Below are positions 7,735-15,675 of a stretch of 19,173 nt of DNA, in pieces. The notes under the pieces were generated by a model. That model was not told the DNA's origin. It did not search any database and saw only the letters and a program-made list of their open reading frames with translations. The translations under genes and the position numbers were made by a program. Numbering within the stretch: position 1 is the first letter of the stretch; each line of letters starts with the position of its first letter. The DNA is from an uncultured Blautia sp. (lineage in GTDB: Bacteria; Bacillota; Clostridia; Lachnospirales; Lachnospiraceae): positions 1-19,173 of the forward strand of contig CALIZJ010000033.1 in assembly GCA_938028845.1 (NCBI GenBank), given 5' to 3'.

Positions 7735-7739
7735 ATAGT
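7712..7739 (+). promoter_or_regulatory. Promoter of the araR-araA-araB operon
   Basis: TTGTGC (7712-7717), 16 bases, TATAGT (7734-7739). It lies directly after the sortase operon terminator and embeds the palindrome at 7709-7734, which suggests autoregulated, arabinose-inducible transcription. Confidence 0.6.
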
Positions 7740-7764
7740 ATGGAAGAAAAGGAGGGAAGAGATT

Positions 7765-8853
7765 ATGACAGAAACTGGAAAGCCGAAATATTATACGCTA
7801 ATGGAGCAGATAAAAAACGACATATTATCCGGACATATCCGTCCTGGTGAAAAACTTCCCTCAGAAAATATACTTTCCAAACGATATTCCCTAAGCAGAC
7901 ATACGATACGCAAAGCCCTTGGGATACTGGAGCAGGAAGGGTATGTGGAGGCATTTCACGGAAAAGGGACCTTTTGTTCTGAAAAAATGCGGCACACAAG
8001 GAAAACAGGAAATATCGCTGTAGTAACTACCTATATTTCCGATTATATCTTTCCCAGACTGATCCAGGGAATGGACAATGTTCTTTCTCAGAACGGATAC
8101 AGCATTATTTTAAAAAATACAGGAAACAGCCGGCAAAAAGAGGCAAAATGCCTGGAAGAACTTTTGCAGAAAGACATCGACGGCCTCATCATAGAACCCA
8201 GCAAAAGCCAGCTTATCTGCAGGCACAGGAATCTGTACCAGAGCCTGGAGCAATACGGACTGCCCTATATTTTTATCCAGGGAATTTATACAGAGATGAC
8301 AGATAAGCCCCATATCCTTATGGACGACGCAAAAGGGGGCTATCTGGTTACCAAATATCTTCTGGATCTTGGACATAAGAAGATTGCCGGCTTTTTTAAA
8401 GCGGACGATGTTCAGGGGATCGAACGCCATAAGGGGTACGTGTGGGCATTGCAGGAGGCGGGGATTGCCTATGATCCGGATGATGTGATCTGGTTTCACA
8501 CAGAGGACCGTAAGGCAAAGCCGGCAATGATGGCAAGGCGAATGGCGCAGACCGGACACCTGCCCGACGGGGTTGTCTGCTATAACGACCAAATCGCCGT
8601 GCAGATCATAGACGCCCTGGAAGGAAGCGGACTTCGCATCCCGGAGGATGTATCCGTTACCGGGTACGACAATTCTTTGTATGCTCAGAGAGGCTGCGGG
8701 TTGACCACTATCGCCCATCCCCAGGAAAAACTGGGAGAGATGGCAGCAGAGCTGATCCTGGAGAAATTAAATCATGTTCCAGAGGCGGAAAGTAAGGTAG
8801 AGAGACTGATCCAGCCGGAGCTTATTGTCAGAGGTTCCTGCAGGAAAAGATAA
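7765..8853 (+). CDS. araR: Arabinose-responsive repressor AraR (GntR/LacI hybrid)
   Basis: 362 residues. Residues about 8-75 are a GntR-type winged helix (YYTLMEQIKNDILSG, then LPSEN, then LSRHTIRKALGILEQEGY, then HGKGTF). Residues about 85-360 are a LacI/periplasmic-binding-protein-like effector domain. The segment TTYISDYIFPRLIQGM, the motif IEPSKS, the stretch KADDVQGIERHKGY and the CYNDQIA/VTGYD strands closely match B. subtilis AraR as I remember it. That protein represses arabinose genes and is released by L-arabinose. I chose the ATG at 7765 because AAAGGAGGG lies about 9 bases upstream; an in-frame GTG at 7714 lies inside the promoter and is rejected. araA follows after 23 bases, so the repressor is in the operon it is thought to control. 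Confidence 0.93.
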   Translation: MTETGKPKYYTLMEQIKNDILSGHIRPGEKLPSENILSKRYSLSRHTIRKALGILEQEGYVEAFHGKGTFCSEKMRHTRKTGNIAVVTTYISDYIFPRLIQGMDNVLSQNGYSIILKNTGNSRQKEAKCLEELLQKDIDGLIIEPSKSQLICRHRNLYQSLEQYGLPYIFIQGIYTEMTDKPHILMDDAKGGYLVTKYLLDLGHKKIAGFFKADDVQGIERHKGYVWALQEAGIAYDPDDVIWFHTEDRKAKPAMMARRMAQTGHLPDGVVCYNDQIAVQIIDALEGSGLRIPEDVSVTGYDNSLYAQRGCGLTTIAHPQEKLGEMAAELILEKLNHVPEAESKVERLIQPELIVRGSCRKR

Positions 8854-8876
8854 AAAAATTTAAGGAGGAAATTATC

Positions 8877-10376
8877 ATGCAGACAGGAAAAAATTACAAG
8901 TTTTGGTTTTGTACAGGATCCCAGGATCTTTACGGGGATGAATGCTTACGGAAGGTGGCGGAACATTCCCGGATTATTGTGGAAGAGCTGAATAAGTCGG
9001 GCGTACTGCCTTTTGAGGTGGTATGGAAACCTACTTTGATCACAAATGAGGTGATCCGCAAAACCTTTAACGAGGCAAATGCAGACGAAGAATGTGCTGG
9101 CGTGATTACCTGGATGCATACTTTTTCCCCGGCAAAATCTTGGATTCTGGGACTGAAAGAATACAGAAAGCCTCTTTGCCATCTGCACACCCAGTTTAAC
9201 GTGGAGATTCCGTATGACACCATTGATATGGATTTTATGAATGAAAACCAGTCTGCTCATGGCGGAAGAGAGTATGGACATATTGTTACGAGAATGGGCA
9301 TTGAAAGAAAGGTGATCGTGGGCCACTGGGCAGATAAAAAGGTGCAGGAGCGCCTTGCCTCCTGGATGCGTACAGCGATCGGCATTATGGAAAGCAGCCA
9401 TATCCGTGTATGCCGTGTGGCTGACAATATGAGAAACGTTGCAGTTACTGAAGGGGATAAAGTAGAGGCACAGATTAAATTCGGGTGGGAGATCGATGCC
9501 TATCCGGTAAATGAGATCGCGGAATATGTGCAGGATGTGAAAAAAGGCGATATTGATGTTTTGGTAGAAGAATATTATAATAAGTATGAAATCCTTTTGG
9601 AAGGACGCGATCCAAAAGATTTCAGACGTCATGTAGAGGTACAGGCAGGAATTGAGATCGGATTTGAAAGATTCCTGGAGGAGAAAAATTATCAGGCAAT
9701 CGTTACCCATTTCGGCGATCTTGGCTCACTGAAACAGCTTCCAGGCCTTGCCATCCAAAGGCTGATGGAAAAGGGATATGGTTTCGGCGGCGAAGGAGAT
9801 TGGAAGACGGCTGCAATGGTGCGCCTGATGAAGGTCATGACCGCAGGCATCAAGGATGCGAAGGGAACCTCCTTTATGGAAGACTATACTTATAATCTTG
9901 TTCCTGGCAAGGAAGGAACCCTGCAGGCCCATATGCTTGAGGTATGCCCCTCTGTCTCAGAAGGGAAGATTGGCATTAAGGTATGCCCTCTTTCCATGGG
10001 CGACAGAGAAGACCCCGCAAGATTGGTATTTACTTCAAAAGAAGGCCCTGCAATCGCAACCTCACTCATAGACCTCGGCGACCGTTTCCGTCTGATCATT
10101 AATGAAGTAGAGTGTAAAAAGGTAGAAAAACCTATGCCGAAACTGCCAGTTGGCACTGCGTTCTGGACCCCCAAGCCGGATCTTGCCACAGGTGCGGAGG
10201 CATGGATTTTAGCAGGAGGAGCCCATCATACGGCATTTTCCTATGACCTGAGCGCAGAGCAGATGGGAGACTGGGCAGCCGCTATGGGAATCGAAGCCGT
10301 CTACATTGACAAAGACACTACGATCCGCAATTTTAAAAATGAACTGCGATGGAATGAAATTGCGTTCAGAAAATAG
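8877..10376 (+). CDS. araA: L-arabinose isomerase
   Basis: 499 residues, the usual length for the family (about 500). It converts L-arabinose to L-ribulose in the cytoplasm using a divalent metal, normally Mn2+. It opens with YKFWFCTGSQDLYG, a standard AraA start. Catalytic and metal residues are in place: Glu306 (GGEGDWKTA), Glu335 (MEDYTYN), His352 (LQAHMLEVCP) and His450 (GGAHHTAF). AAGGAGG lies before the ATG. It sits 23 bases after araR and 42 bases before the kinase gene, in one operon. Its first product is passed to the kinase encoded next. Nothing is missing. Confidence 0.97.
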   Translation: MQTGKNYKFWFCTGSQDLYGDECLRKVAEHSRIIVEELNKSGVLPFEVVWKPTLITNEVIRKTFNEANADEECAGVITWMHTFSPAKSWILGLKEYRKPLCHLHTQFNVEIPYDTIDMDFMNENQSAHGGREYGHIVTRMGIERKVIVGHWADKKVQERLASWMRTAIGIMESSHIRVCRVADNMRNVAVTEGDKVEAQIKFGWEIDAYPVNEIAEYVQDVKKGDIDVLVEEYYNKYEILLEGRDPKDFRRHVEVQAGIEIGFERFLEEKNYQAIVTHFGDLGSLKQLPGLAIQRLMEKGYGFGGEGDWKTAAMVRLMKVMTAGIKDAKGTSFMEDYTYNLVPGKEGTLQAHMLEVCPSVSEGKIGIKVCPLSMGDREDPARLVFTSKEGPAIATSLIDLGDRFRLIINEVECKKVEKPMPKLPVGTAFWTPKPDLATGAEAWILAGGAHHTAFSYDLSAEQMGDWAAAMGIEAVYIDKDTTIRNFKNELRWNEIAFRK

Positions 10377-10381
10377 CGCGG

Positions 10382-10394
10382 ACGTAAATTACGT
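10382..10394 (+). promoter_or_regulatory. Perfect 13-base palindrome between araA and araB
   Basis: ACGTAA-A-TTACGT, starting 5 bases after the araA stop and ending 11 bases before the araB ribosome binding site. It could be an internal regulator site, since it has ACGT half-sites like the centre of the upstream operator, or a chance palindrome. It is too short and AT-rich to act as a terminator. Confidence 0.35.
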
Positions 10395-10418
10395 ATTAGA
10401 TTATTGGAGGATTTTACA

Positions 10419-12023
10419 ATGGGTGTTAAGGAAGCAAAGGTAGCAATATTAAGTAACAAAACAGCATTGGGTATTGAATTCGGATCAACCAGGATCAAGG
10501 CAGTTCTGGTGGACGACAAAAATGCACCAATCGCGTCTGGAAGTTATGATTGGGAAAATAAGTATGTAAATGGAATCTGGACGTATGACCTGGAGGATAT
10601 CTGGAAAGGGCTTCAGGGAAGCTACCAGGATATGGCAAAAGACGTAAAGGAAAAATATGACCTGGAGCTTACCAGTGTAGGCGCATTGGGTATCAGTGCC
10701 ATGATGCATGGATATATGCCTTTCAATAAAGAAGGAGAGCTTCTGGTACCTTTCCGTACCTGGAGAAATAATATTACAGGGGAAGCTTCAGAAAAGCTGA
10801 TGGAATTGTTTAATTATAACATTCCCCAGAGATGGAGTGTTGCTCATCTTTACCAGGCAATCCTGAATAAAGAAGAGCATGTAAAGGACATTGATTATAT
10901 TGCGACACTTGAAGCTTATGTGCACTGGAAGCTGACTGGAAGAAAAGTGGAAGGCATTGGAGATGCTGCGGGCATGTTCCCTATTGATATTGAGACAAAA
11001 GACTATAATGAAACCATGGTCCAGAAGTTTGACGAGCTGGTAGCTCCTTATGGCTTCCCGTGGAAATTCAGGGATATCATGCCGAAGGTGCTGGTAGCCG
11101 GAGAAGACGCCGGATATCTGACAGAAGAAGGCGCCAAACTTTTGGATGTGACAGGAAAGCTGAAAGCTGGTATTCCTATGTGTCCGCCTGAGGGAGACGC
11201 AGGAACAGGAATGGTAGCTACAAACAGTGTAAAGGTTCGTACCGGAAATGTATCAGCCGGAACTTCCGTGTTTGCCATGATCGTTTTGGAAAAGGAACTT
11301 TCCAGGCCATATAAGGAGATCGATATGGTGACGACGCCATCCGGCGAGCTGGTGGCTATGGCACATTCCAATAACTGTACCTCTGACCTGAATGCATGGG
11401 TAGGTGTATTTAAAGAGTTTGCAGAGGCCATGGGTATGGAAGTGGATATGAATAAGCTGTTTGGCACACTTTATAATAAAGCCATGGAAGGCGATGTGGA
11501 CGGCGGCGGACTTTTGTCCTACTGCTATTTCTCAGGAGAGCATATGACCGGATTTGAAGAGGGACGTCCTTTGTTCGTACGCTCACCAGAGAGCAAATTT
11601 ACTCTTGCAAACTTTATGCGTACCAATCTCTATACCTGTCTGGGTGCCATGAGAGTGGGATTAAATCTGTTATTTGAAAAAGAGGATGTAAAAGTTGACC
11701 GTCTTTTAGGCCATGGCGGTTTGTTTAAAACAAAAGGCGTAGGTCAGCAGATCCTTGCAGACGCGGTAAACGCTCCGGTTTCTGTAATGGAAACTGCCGG
11801 AGAGGGCGGCGCATGGGGAATCGCCCTTCTTGCTTCTTACCTTGTAAACAAGGAAGAAGGAGAGACGCTGGCTCATTTCCTGGATGAAAAGGTATTCGCA
11901 GGAAACGAAGGAAGCACCTTAAATCCAGAGCCTAAGGGCGTGGAAGGATTTAACGTATTTATGGAGCGGTATCAGAAAGGTCTTGGAATCGAAAGAGCGG
12001 CGGTAGAGTCGGAAGTTTGGTAA
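10419..12023 (+). CDS. araB: FGGY-family pentulose kinase, probably L-ribulokinase
   Basis: 534 residues. It has the FGGY kinase fold: an N-terminal ATPase motif at about 17-31 (LGIEFGSTRIKAVLVDD), the substrate-side stretch GISAMMHGYMPF, the second phosphate motif around RTGNVSAGTSVFA, and C-terminal GHGGLF and TAGEGGAWGIALLA motifs. Expected reaction: ATP-dependent phosphorylation of L-ribulose to L-ribulose 5-phosphate, given that it directly follows araA and lacks any other sugar context. Motif style is also compatible with xylulokinase-like members, so database names may differ. I chose the ATG at 10419, with GGAGG at 10406-10410; an in-frame TTG five codons upstream overlaps that site and is unlikely. 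araD is not in the window, so the 4-epimerase must be elsewhere. Confidence 0.85.
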   Translation: MGVKEAKVAILSNKTALGIEFGSTRIKAVLVDDKNAPIASGSYDWENKYVNGIWTYDLEDIWKGLQGSYQDMAKDVKEKYDLELTSVGALGISAMMHGYMPFNKEGELLVPFRTWRNNITGEASEKLMELFNYNIPQRWSVAHLYQAILNKEEHVKDIDYIATLEAYVHWKLTGRKVEGIGDAAGMFPIDIETKDYNETMVQKFDELVAPYGFPWKFRDIMPKVLVAGEDAGYLTEEGAKLLDVTGKLKAGIPMCPPEGDAGTGMVATNSVKVRTGNVSAGTSVFAMIVLEKELSRPYKEIDMVTTPSGELVAMAHSNNCTSDLNAWVGVFKEFAEAMGMEVDMNKLFGTLYNKAMEGDVDGGGLLSYCYFSGEHMTGFEEGRPLFVRSPESKFTLANFMRTNLYTCLGAMRVGLNLLFEKEDVKVDRLLGHGGLFKTKGVGQQILADAVNAPVSVMETAGEGGAWGIALLASYLVNKEEGETLAHFLDEKVFAGNEGSTLNPEPKGVEGFNVFMERYQKGLGIERAAVESEVW

Positions 12024-12031
12024 AAAAAGTG

Positions 12032-12083
12032 AGGGGAATCCTCTTGAAGCCATGAGGCTTGAGGGGGATCCCCTTAATTTTTG
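12032..12083 (+). terminator. Terminator of the arabinose operon
   Basis: A long, slightly mismatched stem (AGGGGAATCCTCTTGAAGCC against AGGCTTGAGGGGGATCCCCTT) with an ATG loop, followed by TTAATTTTTG. It begins 8 bases after the kinase stop. Confidence 0.85.
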
Positions 12084-12182
12084 TATACAGATAAAAAATA
12101 AAGAAGAGCATTGACTATATCGTTGCTAAATGATAGTGTTTAAACAATGAAATTATGTATGAAAATTAAAAAATGGAGGGGA

Positions 12183-12377
12183 GTGGTGTTGCTCTATGAT
12201 GGGAGCAATGAATATACACCGAACCAAGATTTAAAATACCTGAAATTTTATAAAATAACAGACGAATGGCTGGACTTTTTTGTTTCCTGCCGTCTGGGAA
12301 ATGGACATCATACGATTTCAGCACTTGACACTCTTAAATTTATAGAAAGCAGGAAAGAATATGAAGAAGAAAGATAG
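12183..12377 (+). pseudogene. Collapsed remnant of a DUF3990-type gene
   Basis: An open frame that remains readable but looks internally deleted. It starts near GTG 12183 with GGAGGGG just upstream; an in-frame ATG at 12147 lacks a good site. The product reads VVLLYDGSNEYTPNQDL, then KFYKITDEWLDFFVSCRLGN, then ISALDTLKFIESRKE. From memory, DUF3990 proteins begin with V-L-Y-H-G-S-N, have a mid-protein 'W-L-D-F-v-x-x-R' segment and end with an 'A-L-x-x-L-x-F-I/V' segment. All three are here, in order, but packed into about 65 residues instead of about 150-170. The His of HGSN has become Asp. The simplest reading is two in-frame internal deletions in a dead gene. DUF3990 resembles ADP-ribosyltransferase toxins and is usually found in accessory cassettes with small partner genes. 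Confidence 0.55.
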
Positions 12378-12447
12378 CAGTACTCTTTTTTATACTTGCA
12401 GTCTGACAGAATATACAGGAGAAAAAAATGGACACATTTCGTTTTAA
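12361..12447 (+). pseudogene. Truncated N-terminus of a small DUF3990-cassette partner gene
   Basis: A 28-codon frame starting 17 bases before the end of the DUF3990 remnant and overlapping the brnQ start. It reads MKKKDSSTLFYTCSLTEYTG and stops soon after. The F-Y-T-C-S-L-x-E-Y pattern recalls the opening of small proteins encoded next to DUF3990 genes in Lachnospiraceae; I cannot confirm the family. Its overlap with the brnQ start suggests a deletion fused the cassette end to the brnQ leader. Confidence 0.35.
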
Positions 12448-13744
12448 AGATAAAATACTTGTAGGAATTACTTTATTTTCAATGTTTTTCGGAGCTGGAA
12501 ATTTGATTTTCCCTCCTTTTTTGGGGGCGCAGGCGGGAGAAAGCACCTGGCTTGCTTTTATAGGATTTGCGGTCAGTGCGGTCTGTCTGCCTATATTGGG
12601 CGTGCTGGCTGTTACGAAATCCGGCGGGCTGGAAAAACTCACATCCAGAGTGCATCCTAAATTTTCATTTATCTATATTTTGATCTTGTACCTTGCAATC
12701 GGTCCCTGTCTGGCGATTCCCAGGACGTCCAGCACATCTTTTTCGATTGCAGTACAGCCCTTTTGGAGCGGAGAAGAAAGCCTGTGGGCTGCAAGGCTGG
12801 CGTATTCCATTGTATTTTTCGTGCTGGCGGCAGGGATTGCCATGCATCCGGAAAAACTTACCGAGTATCTCGGAAAACGTTTGACTCCCATCCTGCTGAT
12901 CCTGATTGGAGTGGTTTTCATTGCTTCGCTGCTAAAATCAGCCGGAGACCCTGGAAAGCCGGTGAACCTGTACGAAAATATGGCGGCGGCACAGGGCTTT
13001 TTGGATGGGTATCAGACTATGGATACACTTGCTGCCTTGAATTTTGGAATGATTGTGGCGATGAACATTCGGGAAAAGGGGATTACCCGGGAAAAACAGG
13101 TGGTAAAGGAAACGATTTCTGCCGGGTGGATCGCCGGAGTGGTCCTTCTTGTTATATACAGTCTGCTTGCTTTTATTGGGATGCGCTCCAGCGGCAGATT
13201 TCCAGGGGCCTCTAATGGAACAGAGACTTTGACAGATATGGTGCAGTTTTTGTTTGGAAAGGGAGGAATGGTCCTTCTGGGGATTATTTTCGTTATAGCT
13301 TGTTTCAATACCTGTGTGGGATTGCTGTGCTGCTGCGGAAAATATTTTAATTCTGTATTTCCTAAGATAAGTTATCGAGGCTGGGTGTATATTTTTGCAG
13401 TGATTTCTATGGTGATCTCCAATATTGGACTGGACGGCATTTTAAAATTTTCTGTTCCGGCTTTAAATGCGATTTATCCTTTGGCGATTCTTTTGATCTT
13501 ATTGTCCTGCGTACACAGATATATTGAGAGATATCCAGAAATCTACCCTTGGGCGGCCTTGCTTTGCGGAATCAGCAGTATAGTTTTGGTTTTGGAAGAA
13601 CAGGGAATCTCTATTCCTGTAGTTACCTCTCTAATGAGAAATATGCCGGGCTTTGGGGCTGGTTTCGGCTGGCTTTTGCCCACAGTGATCGGGGCGGGAA
13701 TCGGTGTGCTGGCCGATTTGGGAAAGAAGAAAAGAAAGGCATAG
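12428..13744 (+). CDS. brnQ: Branched-chain amino acid carrier (LIVCS family)
   Basis: 438 residues, about 12 hydrophobic membrane segments, normal length for BrnQ. It imports Leu, Ile and Val by coupling to Na+ or H+ across the cytoplasmic membrane. The N-terminus (DKILVGITLFSMFFGAGNL followed by IFPPFLG) is the family signature; the first unwound helix with GAGN and the later IGPCLAIPRT loop are typical of this LeuT-fold group, as is LNFGMIVAMNI. AGGAG lies before the ATG at 12428. Its leader is built from the decayed DUF3990 cassette, so the original promoter may have been changed; I see no clear one. The next gene starts 88 bases later. Confidence 0.94.
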   Translation: MDTFRFKDKILVGITLFSMFFGAGNLIFPPFLGAQAGESTWLAFIGFAVSAVCLPILGVLAVTKSGGLEKLTSRVHPKFSFIYILILYLAIGPCLAIPRTSSTSFSIAVQPFWSGEESLWAARLAYSIVFFVLAAGIAMHPEKLTEYLGKRLTPILLILIGVVFIASLLKSAGDPGKPVNLYENMAAAQGFLDGYQTMDTLAALNFGMIVAMNIREKGITREKQVVKETISAGWIAGVVLLVIYSLLAFIGMRSSGRFPGASNGTETLTDMVQFLFGKGGMVLLGIIFVIACFNTCVGLLCCCGKYFNSVFPKISYRGWVYIFAVISMVISNIGLDGILKFSVPALNAIYPLAILLILLSCVHRYIERYPEIYPWAALLCGISSIVLVLEEQGISIPVVTSLMRNMPGFGAGFGWLLPTVIGAGIGVLADLGKKKRKA

Positions 13745-13832
13745 GTTTTAGTTTGATCAAAAAGATGGAAAGCACTTATCGGAGGCAAGATAGATTGACT
13801 ATAAATACATTGCGGCAGGGAGGTATTTGTTT

Positions 13833-14897
13833 ATGAGAAGACGCCCGAGAGTAAATTATGAATTGGATTCGGGAAATATACAAGAGCTCTCAGATCAGGA
13901 GATTAAAATGATCCTTCGGGGAGCTGACGAATTGATTGACAGGGGAGGAAGAACTCTGCTGACTAAATTATTAAAGGGCTCCAGGGATAAAAAAGTGCTG
14001 GAATATAAGCTGGACCTTTGTCCTGCGTATGGATTTTATAAAAAACTTACACTGAAGGAGATTTCCTACCGTGTGGACTGGATGATAAAAGAGGATTATC
14101 TGCGCATCAGCTATAATGGAAGACTGCCTATGCTCATTTTTTCTGAGAAGGGCTGGCAGATTGAGGAGGACTTTTTTGCCCAGGAGATTTATCAGGCACT
14201 CTATGAAAACGTGATAGAAAATAAAAGGGAGATTCTTTCAGAGATGTCCAGTATAAACCGACAGGTAGTCATGGATGTTCTGGAAATGATCCGAAAAAGT
14301 AAAAATAAGGAGTTCCTTCCTATTCTGGAGGACTGGAAAAACCAGGAAGTCCGAAAAGTGAGAGAGCGGATCACAAGTGTGCAGAGAAGCCTGGAAAATC
14401 CCAAGGAGAAGCCCCAGGTACGATTAAAAAAAGCAAAGAAGGAAAACTGGCGTGAGGTGATGAAACTGATCCATAAAGCCGTCCAGCGGGATTATCCTGA
14501 ATATTATCCGGACGGAGTAATACAGTTTATCTGTATGTATTATGAAAGACAGAGAATCCAGGCAATGATCCAGGCAAAGCAGATTTGGATTTATCAGCTT
14601 GATGGAGCGATAATAGGAACCGCTGTTTTAGATAAGAATCAGATAGCCGATATTTATATGCTTTCAGAAAATAGGGAAAAGGGCTGCGAAAGACATATGA
14701 TACAGGAGTTGGAAAAGAATATTGATAAAATATATGAAACCATTCATGCAGAAGCTTCCCTTTTAGATTGGAAAAGTTATGAAGAAAATGGTTTTCACAA
14801 GGTAAGGGAAGAAAAGATGGAACTGTTGAATGACTGTAAAATGTCCATTGTGATTCTGGAGAAAAAGAACGGGGAGGAAAGTCATGTTTCAGAATAA
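13833..14897 (+). CDS. RQC-minor-1 family DNA-binding protein fused to a GNAT-like domain
   Basis: 354 residues, cytoplasmic. Residues about 1-125 (RRRPRVNYELDSGN, then SDQEIKMILRGADELIDRGG, then LLTKLLKGSRDK, then MIKEDYLRISYNGRLPML) match my recollection of the RQC-minor-1 winged-helix family related to the RecQ C-terminal domain. A Lys/Glu-rich helical linker (about 125-195) follows. Residues about 197-340 look like an N-acetyltransferase fold. VRLKKAKKENWREVMKLIHKA is its first strand and helix, WIYQLDGAIIGTAVLDKNQI its central strands, ENREKGCERHMIQELEK a weakened acetyl-CoA loop, and EASLLDWKSYEENGFHKV the usual C-terminal motif. I chose ATG 13833 (GGGAGG 9 bases upstream) over TTG 13827. 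The end overlaps the dehydrogenase gene by 14 bases. The substrate is unknown; the domain names are fairly sure. Confidence 0.72.
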   Translation: MRRRPRVNYELDSGNIQELSDQEIKMILRGADELIDRGGRTLLTKLLKGSRDKKVLEYKLDLCPAYGFYKKLTLKEISYRVDWMIKEDYLRISYNGRLPMLIFSEKGWQIEEDFFAQEIYQALYENVIENKREILSEMSSINRQVVMDVLEMIRKSKNKEFLPILEDWKNQEVRKVRERITSVQRSLENPKEKPQVRLKKAKKENWREVMKLIHKAVQRDYPEYYPDGVIQFICMYYERQRIQAMIQAKQIWIYQLDGAIIGTAVLDKNQIADIYMLSENREKGCERHMIQELEKNIDKIYETIHAEASLLDWKSYEENGFHKVREEKMELLNDCKMSIVILEKKNGEESHVSE

Positions 14898-15600
14898 AAT
14901 CGCTGTAGTTACAGGAGGCGCACAGGGGATAGGAAAATGTATAGCTCAGGAATTTGAGAAGGACGGCGCGTCAGTCTGCATCATAGATAAGCAGCCGAAT
15001 TCTTATTTTACAGGAGATTTGGCTGACAAGGAGATTTTGCATCGTTTTGTGGAAAAGGTGATCGCAGAATATGGAAAGGTGGATTATTTGATCCACAATG
15101 CCCTTCCTTTGATGAAAGGAATCAATGAGTGCTCTTATGAGGAATTCGAGTATGCATTAAGGGTGGGAGTAACGGCTCCTTTTTATCTTACAAAGCTCTT
15201 TCTGCCTTATTTTAATAAAGGGGCGGCCATTGTGAATATTTCCTCCTCACGTGACCGTATGAGTCAGCCACAGACAGAGAGCTACACAGCGGCAAAAGGG
15301 GGAATTCATGCGTTGACACATGCTCTGGCAGTCAGCCTTGCAGGAAAAGTAAGAGTAAATTCTGTTTCTCCCGGTTGGATTGATACGTCTTATAAGGAAT
15401 ATGAAGGACCGGATGCAGTTCAGCAGCCAGTGGGGCGAGTGGGAAATCCGCTGGATATTGCAAATATGGTATTGTATCTTTGTTCGGATAAGGCTGGTTT
15501 TATTACAGGGGAAAATATCTGTATTGACGGAGGAATGACCAGGCAGATGATTTATCATGATGACTTTGGCTGGAGCCTTGACGAGAGGGCAGAGGACTGA
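14884..15600 (+). CDS. Short-chain dehydrogenase/reductase
   Basis: 238 residues, classical SDR. The Rossmann dinucleotide loop is TGGAQGIG (10-17). Catalytic Ser (about 121, in NISSS) and Tyr134-x-x-x-Lys138 (YTAAK) are intact. An acidic residue ends the second strand (IIDKQ), which favours NAD(H) over NADP(H). The NNAG motif is replaced by HNAL. The C-terminal 'CSDKAGFITGENICIDGGM' is the usual SDR tail. The substrate cannot be told from sequence. The start overlaps the preceding RQC/GNAT gene by 14 bases, with GGGAGGAAAG upstream, so the two are coupled in translation. No convincing terminator follows, although the next 500 bases contain only remnants. Confidence 0.9.
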   Translation: MFQNKIAVVTGGAQGIGKCIAQEFEKDGASVCIIDKQPNSYFTGDLADKEILHRFVEKVIAEYGKVDYLIHNALPLMKGINECSYEEFEYALRVGVTAPFYLTKLFLPYFNKGAAIVNISSSRDRMSQPQTESYTAAKGGIHALTHALAVSLAGKVRVNSVSPGWIDTSYKEYEGPDAVQQPVGRVGNPLDIANMVLYLCSDKAGFITGENICIDGGMTRQMIYHDDFGWSLDERAED

Positions 15601-15675
15601 AATAAGTATTTCTTAAGTTAGGAATTCCCTGGTTTTTTATCACGCATAGTATGTCGTTGTACGTGGAAGTTTTAG

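Noticed and set aside
8110..9710. Long open frames on the minus strand opposite araR and araA (202 and 254 codons)
   Set aside because: They are antisense to well-recognised genes, have no ribosome site and show Cys/His/Phe-rich composition typical of shadow frames.
12763..13215. 150-codon plus-strand frame inside brnQ
   Set aside because: It is an out-of-frame shadow of brnQ, rich in Arg, Cys and Trp, with no ribosome site.
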